Shown piece after piece: positions 1 through 8,736 of a DNA stretch of 64,000 bases. Below the pieces are notes generated by a model that saw only the letters and a program-made list of their open reading frames with translations, did no database searches and was not told the origin of the DNA. Source of the DNA: Flavisolibacter ginsengisoli DSM 18119. Lineage in GTDB: Bacteria > Bacteroidota > Bacteroidia > Chitinophagales > Chitinophagaceae. The position numbers were made by a program, and so were the translations under genes. Location of the stretch: NCBI RefSeq assembly GCF_900129295.1, contig NZ_FQUU01000013.1, forward strand, positions 62,001 through 126,000, written 5' to 3'. Within the stretch, counting starts at the first letter, position 1, and every line of letters begins with the position of its first letter.

Positions 1-207
1 TATTACCCTTGTATTGTTTAGTATTAATGTGGAGCCCGGTTCAATATAAGAAGGTAATTGATGGAATACCGAGTCTATAATTTTCCCTTTCTCATAAATC
101 AAAAGTTTTGAGTCGTCCCTGTTTAACAAAGGCACCTCTGCAATATTAGCTGAAGGGAGCTCATAGTTATAATCGCTGATATAGACTGTTTCTGGTGAAA
201 TTTTCAT
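1..207 (-). CDS. queA: QueA, tRNA ribosyltransferase-isomerase (N-terminal part)
   Basis: This is the first 69 codons of a minus-strand gene that leaves the window at base 1. The ATG is at 207-205. The translation starts MKISPETVYISDYNYELPS and continues with IAEVPLLNRDDSKLL and LILNNTRVI, the conserved N-terminal blocks of S-adenosylmethionine:tRNA ribosyltransferase-isomerase (YELP, IA..P...RD.SKLL, LNNTRVI). The family makes epoxyqueuosine from 7-aminomethyl-7-deazaguanine in tRNA, the step after Tgt, and tgt lies at the far end of this window (56067). It is divergent from the dcw operon. Family identity is clear; the rest of the protein is not visible. Confidence 0.9.
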   Translation of the reverse strand, partial: MKISPETVYISDYNYELPSANIAEVPLLNRDDSKLLIYEKGKIIDSVFHQLPSYIEPGSTLILNNTRVI

Positions 208-220
208 GCGCTATACTTGG

Positions 221-375
221 GTATTCACAATTGGAAAATGATGATATGCACAGGCTTATTCAGGTTTAAATTAGGTTATCCACAGTTCATCCACACTGTT
301 TTTGCTCAAAAACAATTTTTTCGGGGTAAAACCCTTGTTCCGTCTGGCTTTTATAGGTTTTAAACATGTGGAAAA
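221..375. promoter_or_regulatory. Cluster of DnaA-box-like 9-mers between queA and mraZ
   Basis: Compared with the DnaA box TTATNCACA, the + strand has GTATTCACA (221-229, one mismatch), ATATGCACA (244-252, one mismatch), TTATCCACA (276-284, exact) and TCATCCACA (287-295, one mismatch). The reverse strand has one more, TGTGGAAAA read on + at 367-375 (one mismatch to TGTGGATAA). The exact box and its neighbour are 11 bp apart. This could be an origin of replication or a DnaA-controlled promoter for the divergent queA and dcw units. The motifs are read directly; their role is inference. Confidence 0.5.
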
Positions 376-394
376 ATTAACTAAACGAAAAATG

Positions 395-430
395 CTATGG
401 CAAAGTGGGAAAAAGTGTTATTTTGTGTTA
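395..430 (+). promoter_or_regulatory. MraZ operator, 10-bp phased direct repeats
   Basis: GTGGGA (405-410), GTGTTA (415-420) and GTGTTA (425-430) repeat with an exact 10-bp period, and a weaker TATGGC stands one turn earlier (395-400). They lie just before the mraZ start at 461. MraZ is known to bind phased GTGGG-type direct repeats upstream of its own gene and to repress the dcw operon, so this is the expected autoregulatory site. Only the first GTGGG is canonical; the others are degenerate. Confidence 0.65.
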
Positions 431-460
431 AATGAGCTCCATTCTTCCAAACCATTGATA

Positions 461-931
461 ATGACAGGTTTTCTAGGTGAATTCGAAGCTACTCTGGACA
501 CAAAAGGTCGCTTTCTCCTACCTGCAGGCTTAAAAAAGCAACTGCCGGAAGGCGAAAATACACGTTTTGTTATCAACAGGGGATTCGAGAAATGCCTGAG
601 CTTGTATCCTTTACAAAGCTGGGAGCCACTTTTTGCCCGTATCAGCAGTTTGGATGATTTTGACCCTGATGTGAGAAAGTTCAGAAGGTTCTTTTTAAAT
701 GGAGCTATTGAAGTTGAGCTTGATTCTGCAGGAAGGCTTTTAATGCCGCCCAACCTAAAGGAATATGCCGAATTGTCGAAAGATATAGTTCTGGCTTCTG
801 CGGTGGATAAAATAGAAATCTGGTCTACTGAAAACTATAATAAGTTCTTTGAATCCTATTCGCCTAGTGATTTTAGTTCTCTGGCGCAGCAGGTAATGGT
901 AAAGAAAACAGAAAAAGAACAGGGGAGTTAA
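461..931 (+). CDS. mraZ: MraZ, dcw operon transcriptional regulator
   Basis: This 156-aa protein is the first gene of the dcw cluster. Two tandem MraZ/AbrB-like (SpoVT-fold) half-domains are visible, each with the DxxGR signature: D13-R17 in LDTKGRFLLP and D88-R92 in LDSAGRLLMP. The protein forms ring-shaped multimers that bind repeats upstream of its own gene. I chose the ATG at 461 because it gives the normal family length and the canonical start MTGFLGEFE; the reading frame stays open upstream to about 302, but that extension would run through the operator and has no family similarity. It is followed 35 nt later by rsmH. Confidence 0.95.
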   Translation: MTGFLGEFEATLDTKGRFLLPAGLKKQLPEGENTRFVINRGFEKCLSLYPLQSWEPLFARISSLDDFDPDVRKFRRFFLNGAIEVELDSAGRLLMPPNLKEYAELSKDIVLASAVDKIEIWSTENYNKFFESYSPSDFSSLAQQVMVKKTEKEQGS

Positions 932-966
932 CAATTTATGTTACCGGTTAAAACACCCTGTTCAAA

Positions 967-1872
967 ATGAATGAAGCCTACCATATACCTGTTTTGCTGG
1001 ATGAGGTGATTGAAAACCTCAACATTAAGCCTAATGGAATATATGTCGATTGCACATTTGGTGGCGGCGGACATTCCAGGATGATTTTGGAAAAGTTGGG
1101 AGAGAATGGCCGTTTAGTAGCCTTTGACCAAGATGCTGATGCCAGGAAAAATGTGCCTGCGGATGATCGTGTGCTGTTTGTACCACAAAATTTCAGACAT
1201 CTCCAACGATTTTTAAAGCTTAATGGGATAGAAAAGGTAGACGGTCTGCTGGCGGATCTTGGAGTAAGCAGTCACCAGTTTGATGAAGGGGAAAGAGGTT
1301 TTTCAACCCGTTACGATGCTCCGATGGATATGCGGATGGATCAGCGGCAGACAAAAACGGCTTACGACGTAGTCAGTGAGTATAGCGAGCAGCAATTACA
1401 CAAGTTATTTGAACAATACGGTGAGGTGACCAATGCAAAAACGCTGGCAAGGACCATTGTTGAGGTGAGAAAAACCACATCTCTTAAAACCATAAATGGT
1501 TTTAAGGCAGGAGTGAGTGGCGTGGTAAAGGGAAATCCGAACAAATATTTCGCCCAGGTTTTCCAGGCCTTGCGCATAGAAGTGAATGATGAAATGGGTG
1601 CATTAAAGGAATTACTGGTGCAATTGCCAGTTGTTTTAAAGCCAGGGGCAAGGGTAGCAATTATCACCTTTCATTCAATTGAAGACAGGTTGGTGAAAGT
1701 GTATTTCAGGGACAACAGTTTTGACCTTTCGGAAGACAACCCTTTTACGATGAGTGAAAAGGAAGTAACCCTGAAACCGGTGAATAAAAAACCAATCGTG
1801 GCTTCGCAACAAGAGTTGAAAAGGAATCCAAGATCCAGGAGTGCCAAGCTAAGGGTGGCAGAAAGGGTTTGA
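967..1872 (+). CDS. rsmH: RsmH, 16S rRNA (cytosine1402-N4)-methyltransferase
   Basis: This 301-aa protein is the SAM-dependent enzyme that N4-methylates C1402 in the ribosomal P site (old name MraW). It opens HIPVLLDEV, then shows the SAM-binding block VDCTFGGGGHS (residues 27-37). LLADLGVSSHQ, a GERGFS...PMDMRMD block and AIITFHSIEDR are further family hallmarks. The length is close to the family norm of about 300-315. It is the second gene of dcw, as in most bacteria. The ATG at 967 begins directly at the conserved N-terminus. Confidence 0.97.
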   Translation: MNEAYHIPVLLDEVIENLNIKPNGIYVDCTFGGGGHSRMILEKLGENGRLVAFDQDADARKNVPADDRVLFVPQNFRHLQRFLKLNGIEKVDGLLADLGVSSHQFDEGERGFSTRYDAPMDMRMDQRQTKTAYDVVSEYSEQQLHKLFEQYGEVTNAKTLARTIVEVRKTTSLKTINGFKAGVSGVVKGNPNKYFAQVFQALRIEVNDEMGALKELLVQLPVVLKPGARVAIITFHSIEDRLVKVYFRDNSFDLSEDNPFTMSEKEVTLKPVNKKPIVASQQELKRNPRSRSAKLRVAERV

Positions 1873-1966
1873 AGTAAAAAGATAAATTAAAAAGAAGGAG
1901 AGATTCAATACTCGCCTCCTTTAAATAAATAAAGAGTGGTCATTTAATGGCCAATGAAATTATTAA

Positions 1967-2296
1967 ATGATGCCAGAAATAAAGAAAGGAAAAGAAAAGA
2001 AGTACCGCTGGAAAAAATGGTTGAATTATCAATCCATTGTAAAGCAGGTTCCTTTTTTCGTTTTCCTGGCTTTATTAGCGGTTGTGTATATCTATAACGG
2101 GCATTATGCAGACAAGACCATCAGGGAGATCAACAAAACAAGCAAAGAATTGAAAGAACTCCAGTATGAATACAAATCTGTAAAAGGGGATGTTTTATTC
2201 AGGAGTAAACAAAGTGAATTGATAGAAGCGGTAAAGCCTTTAGGATTAAAAGAGCTAACCGTGGAACCAATGATATTAATTGATAGCAGTAACTAA
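1967..2296 (+). CDS. FtsL-like cell division protein
   Basis: This small bitopic membrane protein (109 aa, or 108 from the second ATG at 1970) sits exactly where ftsL lies in dcw clusters. It has a very basic cytoplasmic N-terminus (residues 4-18), one transmembrane segment at about 28-44, and a periplasmic heptad-like stretch (about 50-85) suited to a coiled coil. FtsL partners FtsQ and FtsB and links them to FtsW/FtsI. Primary sequence is barely conserved in Bacteroidota, so the call rests on architecture and position between rsmH and ftsI. Confidence 0.8.
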   Translation: MMPEIKKGKEKKYRWKKWLNYQSIVKQVPFFVFLALLAVVYIYNGHYADKTIREINKTSKELKELQYEYKSVKGDVLFRSKQSELIEAVKPLGLKELTVEPMILIDSSN

Positions 2297-2334
2297 TTAA
2301 AACCAATTCCGTAACAACGGTCCCAACTGAAAGA

Positions 2335-4443
2335 GTGGAGATAAAACGCGACATACTATGGAGGGTGTACTTAAGCTTTCTTGGCGTAGTACTGCTGAGT
2401 TTCATAGTGTTAGGTCGTGCATTTTACATTCAGAACGTGGAGGGTGACCATTGGCGCAGCATGTCAGACAGCATGCACCAGCGCTTTGTGGAACTGGACG
2501 CAGAAAGGGGTACTATTTACAGTGAAGATGGCCAGATGTTAAGTACATCTGTTCCTTATTTTGACCTATACATGGATTTTGGTGCAGATGGACTTCGTGA
2601 AAAGAACGGTAAAAGATTTAAAGACAACCTTGATTCATTTGCAATATCGCTATCGGGTATGTTCCCCGACAAAACCTCCTCAGAATATAAGAAAGAATTA
2701 AAGCAGGCATACAATACTAAAGACCGGTATTACCTGATAAAAAAAGGTTTGTCGTTTGAAGAGTACAAAGAATTTCGTGCTTTCCCCTTAGTAAGATTGG
2801 GCAGAAATAAAAGTGGCATCATTGCTGAAGTTAAAAGCAGGCGATTGAATCCTTTTGGCTTACTGGCAAAAAGAACTATTGGCCTTTCAAGGGATAATGC
2901 CCAGAATGTTGGCCTGGAAAGAAGATTTGATAGCTTGTTGAAAGGAACTACAGGTAAAAGACTGGTTCGCTTTATTGCAGGTGGGGCAGCCGTGCCTGTG
3001 GAAGGATATGAAATAGATCCTGAAAACGGAAGGGATGTTATAACGACTTTAGATATCCAGATGCAGGATATCGTTGAATCAGCATTAATGAAAATGATGG
3101 TTCAAAGTGCTTCCCAGTATGGCACGTGCCTGGTAATGGAAACCAAAACCGGAAAGATCAAGGCTATTGCCAACCTGGGAAGAGATAAAAATGGTGATTA
3201 TGGTGAAAACCTGAACTATGCACTTCAAACTACCGAACCAGGATCTACTATTAAGCTGGCTACACTATTAGCAGTTTTGGATCATGGAACTTCCAGGATC
3301 ACTGACCTTGTAGAGGTTGGATCTACTGGCAGTGCCTATGTTGGTGTAAGAAATGTGAACGATGCAGAACGGGCTCCCAAGCCTGTTATGACCGTTAGGG
3401 AATGCTTTGCACACAGTTCTAATGTAGGTATGAGCAAAATAGCCTACAAGGCTTTTGCCAGTGAGCCAGACCTATACAAAAACTATCTACACAAGTTTCA
3501 TTTAGATAAAAGGACTGGTATTGACCTGGTGGGTGAAGATGCACCTGTATTACCTCGTTTGAAACGTAATAAAGAAGGTCTTCATGCTATGATCACTGCC
3601 AGCTTTGGATATGCTATCGAAGTTAGTCCCCTGCACACTTTAATGTTATACAATGCCATAGCCAATAATGGAAAGATGATGAAGCCATACCTGGTGAACC
3701 GCATCCGCAACAATGGCGTTACTGTAAAAGAGTTTGAACCAACGGTACTTGATGAAGCTATTGCAAAGGAAAAAGTAGTTCAGGCAGCCCGCAACTGCAT
3801 GGAGGCTGTAACTACAGAAGGTACTGCCAAAGATGTGTTCAAGGATTCTCCTTTCCCCGTTGCTGGAAAAACAGGCACGGCACACGTTGCTGGTGGAGAT
3901 ATCAAATATTATGATGGTGTTTACCAGGCATCATTTGTAGGCTATTTTCCTGCAGACAAACCTGAATATACATGCATTGTTCTTATTAAAACAAGTCCTC
4001 ATGCCCCCATGCACTATGGAGGTCAACTGGCTGCTCCTGTATTTAAAGAGATCGCCAATAAAATATATGCTATGTATGTGCAGGGGAAAAAGGGAATGAC
4101 CCTTCCTGTTACTGCTGACAGTTCAATGTTTTCTTACGCAGGTTTTACACCTGATGTAAGAAACGTGTTTGAGCAGGTCAATATGAAGCCTGTTGATTCA
4201 GCCCATAAGAACACCTGGAGCATCATATACAGCAATAATTATAAACCTGTTATTAAAGGCAATCCGGTTGTTAAAAACCAGATGCCTGACCTGTTTCATA
4301 TGACCCTTAAGGACGCATTGTATGAATTGGAAAACAGGAATATGAAAGTGATAGTTAAGGGAAGAGGAAAAGTGGTAGCACAGGATATTGCTCCTGGAAC
4401 CGCTATCAATAATAACCAAACAGTAACCCTGTTATTAAATTAA
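2335..4443 (+). CDS. ftsI: FtsI-type penicillin-binding protein with C-terminal PASTA domain
   Basis: This 702-aa class B transpeptidase cross-links septal peptidoglycan. It has an N-terminal membrane anchor (about 9-31), a PBP dimerisation domain, and the transpeptidase domain with S304TIK, S361SN and K512TG as the three active-site motifs. The last ~50 residues (PDLFHMTLKDALYELENR onward) form one PASTA domain. The start is GTG at 2335, giving MEIKRDILWR; there is no ATG nearby. murE follows with no gap, so the two are translationally linked. It could also be called PBP2/SpoVD-type; position in dcw favours FtsI. Confidence 0.94.
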   Translation: MEIKRDILWRVYLSFLGVVLLSFIVLGRAFYIQNVEGDHWRSMSDSMHQRFVELDAERGTIYSEDGQMLSTSVPYFDLYMDFGADGLREKNGKRFKDNLDSFAISLSGMFPDKTSSEYKKELKQAYNTKDRYYLIKKGLSFEEYKEFRAFPLVRLGRNKSGIIAEVKSRRLNPFGLLAKRTIGLSRDNAQNVGLERRFDSLLKGTTGKRLVRFIAGGAAVPVEGYEIDPENGRDVITTLDIQMQDIVESALMKMMVQSASQYGTCLVMETKTGKIKAIANLGRDKNGDYGENLNYALQTTEPGSTIKLATLLAVLDHGTSRITDLVEVGSTGSAYVGVRNVNDAERAPKPVMTVRECFAHSSNVGMSKIAYKAFASEPDLYKNYLHKFHLDKRTGIDLVGEDAPVLPRLKRNKEGLHAMITASFGYAIEVSPLHTLMLYNAIANNGKMMKPYLVNRIRNNGVTVKEFEPTVLDEAIAKEKVVQAARNCMEAVTTEGTAKDVFKDSPFPVAGKTGTAHVAGGDIKYYDGVYQASFVGYFPADKPEYTCIVLIKTSPHAPMHYGGQLAAPVFKEIANKIYAMYVQGKKGMTLPVTADSSMFSYAGFTPDVRNVFEQVNMKPVDSAHKNTWSIIYSNNYKPVIKGNPVVKNQMPDLFHMTLKDALYELENRNMKVIVKGRGKVVAQDIAPGTAINNNQTVTLLLN

Positions 4444-5910
4444 GTGAAGAAACTAAGCGACATATTATATAAGGTTCAAACTACTGCTCTTGCAGGAATA
4501 ACCGACATGGATATTACTGATGTCCAGATCGATTCCCGCAAGGTGCAAAAAGGAACCTGTTTTATAGCTGTAAAAGGTGCTGCTGCTGATGGGCATTTAT
4601 TTATTTCCCGCGCCATTGAATCCGGTGCAGTTGCTATTGTATGCGAAGTGCTACCTGCTGAGAGGAACGAAGACGTAACATATGTTCAGACAACCAGCAG
4701 TGCAGAAGCTGCAGGATTGATAGCTCATAATTTCTATGACAGCCCAACAAACAGGATAAAGCTGGTAGGAGTAACCGGAACTAACGGGAAAACCACAATT
4801 GCAACATTATTATATAGGCTTTTCAATGCTCTTGGTTATAAATGTGGCCTTGTAAGTACGGTAGAAAATATTATTGCAGGCACCATCATTCCTTCCACGC
4901 ATACGACACCTGATGCCATCAGCTTGAATTCATTGTTGAAGCAAATGGCAGATGAGGGTTGCGATTTTGTTTTTATGGAAGTCAGTTCTCATGCCATTCA
5001 CCAGAAAAGAATAGCAGGATTGCAATTTGCAGGCGGGATATTCAGCAATATCACACATGATCATCTTGATTATCACCAGACTTTTGATGAATATATAAGA
5101 GTTAAGAAAGCGTTTTTTGATGGACTGCCTGCACAGGCTTTTGCCATCACTAACCTTGATGATAAAAGAGGGGCTGTGATGTTGCAAAACACAGCTGCTA
5201 AAAAGCTTACTTACAGCCTTCGCACTGTAGCTGACTTTAAAGGAAAGATCCTGGAGAACAGTCTTACAGGATTAGTTATGGTCATCAATGAGCAGGAAGT
5301 GCATTTCAGGTTGATAGGGGAGTTTAATGCGTACAACCTGCTGGCTGTCTTTGGAGCCGCTATAAGTCTGGGGGAAGATAAATCGCAAGTACTGCTGGCG
5401 CTGAGTAACCTGACCGGGGCAGAAGGCCGGTTTGACTATATCATTTCAGCAAAGGATAAAATAATAGGGATTGTAGATTATGCCCACACACCCGATGCAT
5501 TGGTGAATGTATTGGATACCATTAAAAAATTAAAGAAAGGATATGAGAACGTGATCACTGTAGTTGGTTGCGGGGGTGACAGGGATAAGACAAAAAGACC
5601 GGTTATGGGCCAGGTGGCATGCGACAATAGTGATAAAGTAGTTTTTACGAGCGATAATCCACGTAGTGAAGAACCTGAAGCCATATTGAAAGATATGGAA
5701 GCAACACTTAGTACCGCAGCCAGGCGCAAGTACATAGCTATAGCAGACAGGAAGCAAGCTATAAAGACTGCAATAAGCATGGCGCAACCGGAGGATATTG
5801 TGTTGATTGCCGGAAAAGGTCATGAAAAATACCAGGATATCAAAGGTGTTAAACATCACTTTGATGATAAGGAAGTATTAGTGGAAATGTTTGAATTGTT
5901 GGATAAATAA
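4444..5910 (+). CDS. murE: MurE, UDP-MurNAc-tripeptide synthetase
   Basis: This 488-aa Mur ligase adds the third stem-peptide residue to UDP-MurNAc-L-Ala-D-Glu with ATP. It has an N-terminal UDP-binding domain, the P-loop GTNGKT (112-117), the central ligase domain (SSHAIHQKR, NITHDHLDYH), and a C-terminal domain with D404NPR. DNPR is the known signature of meso-diaminopimelate specificity, so a DAP-type wall is inferred. The GTG start at 4444 abuts the ftsI stop codon. The expected next enzyme, MurF, is not in this cluster. Confidence 0.96.
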   Translation: MKKLSDILYKVQTTALAGITDMDITDVQIDSRKVQKGTCFIAVKGAAADGHLFISRAIESGAVAIVCEVLPAERNEDVTYVQTTSSAEAAGLIAHNFYDSPTNRIKLVGVTGTNGKTTIATLLYRLFNALGYKCGLVSTVENIIAGTIIPSTHTTPDAISLNSLLKQMADEGCDFVFMEVSSHAIHQKRIAGLQFAGGIFSNITHDHLDYHQTFDEYIRVKKAFFDGLPAQAFAITNLDDKRGAVMLQNTAAKKLTYSLRTVADFKGKILENSLTGLVMVINEQEVHFRLIGEFNAYNLLAVFGAAISLGEDKSQVLLALSNLTGAEGRFDYIISAKDKIIGIVDYAHTPDALVNVLDTIKKLKKGYENVITVVGCGGDRDKTKRPVMGQVACDNSDKVVFTSDNPRSEEPEAILKDMEATLSTAARRKYIAIADRKQAIKTAISMAQPEDIVLIAGKGHEKYQDIKGVKHHFDDKEVLVEMFELLDK

Positions 5911-5936
5911 ATAACGATAAATAAATAATAAATAAA

Positions 5937-7214
5937 ATGCTGTATCACTTTTTTGAATGGTTAAGAGCTGAGAATGTACACTTCCCGGGAAGTGAGCTAT
6001 TCCGCTTCATCACCTTCAGGGTGTTAATGGCAGTTATTTTATCCTTATTCATCACAACCATTTTTGGTAAGAAGTTGATTAACTACCTGGTTAAGAAACA
6101 AGTTGGTGAATCTGTAAGAGATCTTGGTTTGCAGGGAGAGCAGCAAAAAAAGGGAACACCAACAATGGGTGGCATCATAATCATCCTTGCCATATTGATT
6201 CCAACATTGTTACTGGCAGATCTGAGCAAGGTGTATGTACGCCTTATGATATTCTGTACGCTTTGGTTGGGCGCCATAGGCTTTATTGACGATTACCTGA
6301 AACTGAAAGCAAAAAAGATGGCTCAGCTTAAAGGAGTAGGCTATAAAAAAACAGATGCTGATGGATTGGCAGGCCGCTTTAAAATATTTGGACAGGTAAT
6401 GCTTGGGATCGTTGTAGGGGCTACATTATATTTTAATCCTAATGTAAAGATCTGGAGAGAATACCAGGGCGTGCCAACAGCCAACGATACTACAGTAATT
6501 ACCAAAAGGGTTAATGAAAAGGATAAATATTTTGTTCCGGCCAAATCATTTGTTACGACCATTCCATTTGTAAAAGGCCACGAATTCAATTATGGCAAGT
6601 TATTACCCGCAGGTTTGCGTGATTACACCTGGGTGTTATATATTCTGATTGTCATTTTCATTGTTACGGCAGTATCCAATGGAGCAAACATAACAGATGG
6701 AATTGATGGCCTGGCAACAGGGACATCTGCTATTATGAGCGCCTGTCTTGGCATTTTCGCTTATGCAAGCGGCAGTCTTGTCTTTGCAGATTACCTGAAT
6801 ATAATGTACATACCCAACCTGGGCGAATTGTCCATATTCATAGGCGCAATGATAGGTGCCTGTGTAGGCTTCCTTTGGTACAATGCATATCCTGCACAGG
6901 TATTTATGGGAGATACAGGAAGTCTAACCCTTGGTGGACTGATAGCTGCCATAGCCATAATTGTTCATAAAGAATTGCTGATACCAATTATATGCGGAGT
7001 GTTCCTGGTAGAGAACCTGAGTGTGATGATCCAGGTAAGTTATTTCAAATACACTAAAAAGAAATATGGTGAAGGAAGAAGGATCTTTTTAATGAGTCCG
7101 CTTCATCACCATTATCAAAAGTTGGGATATCATGAGTCCAAGATTGTTACCCGTTTTTGGATCGTCACCATATTGTGTTTTGTGTTATCAATAGTAACAT
7201 TAAAACTCAGGTAA
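5937..7214 (+). CDS. mraY: MraY, phospho-MurNAc-pentapeptide-transferase
   Basis: This integral membrane enzyme (425 aa, about ten TM helices) transfers phospho-MurNAc-pentapeptide to undecaprenyl phosphate to make lipid I. Visible motifs are the catalytic FIDDYLKL (D118, D119), [23 protein letters not shown] and the histidine-rich SPLHHHYQ. It is longer than the ~360 aa of E. coli MraY because of a hydrophilic insertion at about residues 170-220, before LRDYTWVLY; this is common in Bacteroidota. The ATG at 5937 begins the conserved N-terminus. Confidence 0.96.
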   Translation: MLYHFFEWLRAENVHFPGSELFRFITFRVLMAVILSLFITTIFGKKLINYLVKKQVGESVRDLGLQGEQQKKGTPTMGGIIIILAILIPTLLLADLSKVYVRLMIFCTLWLGAIGFIDDYLKLKAKKMAQLKGVGYKKTDADGLAGRFKIFGQVMLGIVVGATLYFNPNVKIWREYQGVPTANDTTVITKRVNEKDKYFVPAKSFVTTIPFVKGHEFNYGKLLPAGLRDYTWVLYILIVIFIVTAVSNGANITDGIDGLATGTSAIMSACLGIFAYASGSLVFADYLNIMYIPNLGELSIFIGAMIGACVGFLWYNAYPAQVFMGDTGSLTLGGLIAAIAIIVHKELLIPIICGVFLVENLSVMIQVSYFKYTKKKYGEGRRIFLMSPLHHHYQKLGYHESKIVTRFWIVTILCFVLSIVTLKLR

Positions 7215-7243
7215 GAGATTTCTGAAAAACCACCTAGAGGACT

Positions 7244-7327
7244 ATGAAAAACCAGGATGTCCGCCAGATCATTAAGTTGCGAACAAATGTAATGCTGATG
7301 AAAAACCATTTCTTCCGTACACTGTAG
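7244..7327 (+). CDS. Possible 27-aa ORF between mraY and murD
   Basis: A short open frame (MKNQDVRQIIKLRTNVMLMK, then NHFFRTL) fills most of the 119-nt gap between mraY and murD. An AGAGG stretch precedes the ATG by 3 nt, too close for normal spacing, and Bacteroidota seldom use Shine-Dalgarno pairing. It resembles no family I know. The peptide is basic. It may be chance or a translated leader; conservation in relatives would decide. Confidence 0.2.
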   Translation: MKNQDVRQIIKLRTNVMLMKNHFFRTL

Positions 7328-7333
7328 AAATCA

Positions 7334-8674
7334 ATGATGGGAAAACGTTTGGTCATATTAGGAGGTGGGGAAAGTGGAGTAGGTGCGGCCTTGCTTGGAA
7401 AGAAGGAAGGCTATGAGGTAGTGTTAATGGATGAAAGTTCTTTGAAAGATGTTTATCGTAATGAGTTGCAAAAGGCCGGAATTGATTTCCTGGAGAAAGA
7501 AATTAACAAGGAAAGACTATTCAGTGCAGATGAAGTTGTAAAAAGCCCTGGTATCCCTGAAAAGAATGAGTGGGTAAAAGCTTTAAGGCAAAAAGGAATT
7601 GCCATAATCAGTGAGATAGAACTTGCATACCGCCATAAAGGCAATAGCAGGATAGTGGCAATTACAGGAAGCAATGGTAAATCAACAACAACTTCACTCA
7701 TCTATCACATTTGCATGCATGCAGGATTGGATTGTGCGTTGGTTGGCAATATTGGATATTCATTTGCCCGTCAGGTGGCCGAAGATCCAAAGCAATGGTA
7801 TGTAGCGGAGATCAGTTCATTTCAACTGGACGACATTCTAACATTCAGGCCAGACATAGCGGTGCTGCTGAATATCACTGAAGATCATTTAGACAGGTAT
7901 GATTACCAGTTTGAAAAGTACATACGGAGTAAGTTCAGAATTACGATAAACCAACAACCATCAGATCATTTTATCTACAATTTAGATGATGAAGTGATCA
8001 AGAATTATATAGAAAGAAATAAGATTAACTCAATTCAATTACCAATCAGTATGAAGCAGAAAGTTGAAAAAGGCGGGTACATAAAGGACGACCAGATGCA
8101 TGTGAATGTTTCTGGCGATGAGCAGCAAATGAGCATTTATGATTTTGCCTTGAAGGGTAAACACAATCAATTTAATACAATGGCAGCAAGTGTGGCGGGC
8201 GCAACCATGGATATTCGCAAGAATAAGATCCGGGAAGCTGTGCAAACTTTTGAGAATCTTGAACACCGTATGGAATCTGTTGCAACTGTAAGGGGTGTTG
8301 AGTTTATTAATGACAGTAAGGCAACCAACGTTAATTCTACCTGGTATGCCCTGGAAAGTATGACAAAACCTACTATCCTGGTACTTGGTGGTGTTGATAA
8401 AGGGAATGACTATACACTGATAACCGAACTGGTGAAAGAAAAAGTAAAGGCTATTGTTTGTATGGGCCTTGACAATAAAAAGATCCATGAGGCATTTGAC
8501 GATGTGGTAAAAGTGGTTGATACAGATAATGCCAGTGATGCTGTAAGGAGTTCTTATTCCCTGGCGCAGCCTGGAGATATCGTTTTATTGAGTCCTGCCT
8601 GTGCTTCTTTCGATCTTTTTAAGAATTATGAAGACAGGGGCAGGCAGTTTAAGGATGCTGTTAGAGATCTATGA
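7334..8674 (+). CDS. murD: MurD, UDP-MurNAc-L-alanine:D-glutamate ligase
   Basis: This 446-aa Mur ligase adds D-glutamate to UDP-MurNAc-L-Ala. It opens with the UDP-binding Rossmann motif LVILGGGESGVGAA, has the P-loop GSNGKST starting at about residue 112, the ligase motif ISSFQLDDI, NITEDHLDRYD, FINDSKATN and a C-terminal LLSPACASFDLF block that is diagnostic for MurD. Two ATGs are in tandem (7334, 7337), so the start is uncertain by one residue. It lies in the usual dcw order mraY-murD-ftsW. Confidence 0.96.
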   Translation: MMGKRLVILGGGESGVGAALLGKKEGYEVVLMDESSLKDVYRNELQKAGIDFLEKEINKERLFSADEVVKSPGIPEKNEWVKALRQKGIAIISEIELAYRHKGNSRIVAITGSNGKSTTTSLIYHICMHAGLDCALVGNIGYSFARQVAEDPKQWYVAEISSFQLDDILTFRPDIAVLLNITEDHLDRYDYQFEKYIRSKFRITINQQPSDHFIYNLDDEVIKNYIERNKINSIQLPISMKQKVEKGGYIKDDQMHVNVSGDEQQMSIYDFALKGKHNQFNTMAASVAGATMDIRKNKIREAVQTFENLEHRMESVATVRGVEFINDSKATNVNSTWYALESMTKPTILVLGGVDKGNDYTLITELVKEKVKAIVCMGLDNKKIHEAFDDVVKVVDTDNASDAVRSSYSLAQPGDIVLLSPACASFDLFKNYEDRGRQFKDAVRDL

Positions 8675-8736
8675 TCTGCTTAAGAAAAAAGATATGGTAA
8701 TTGAATGAAATGAGCTGATTAGTATATAAAGCTGCA

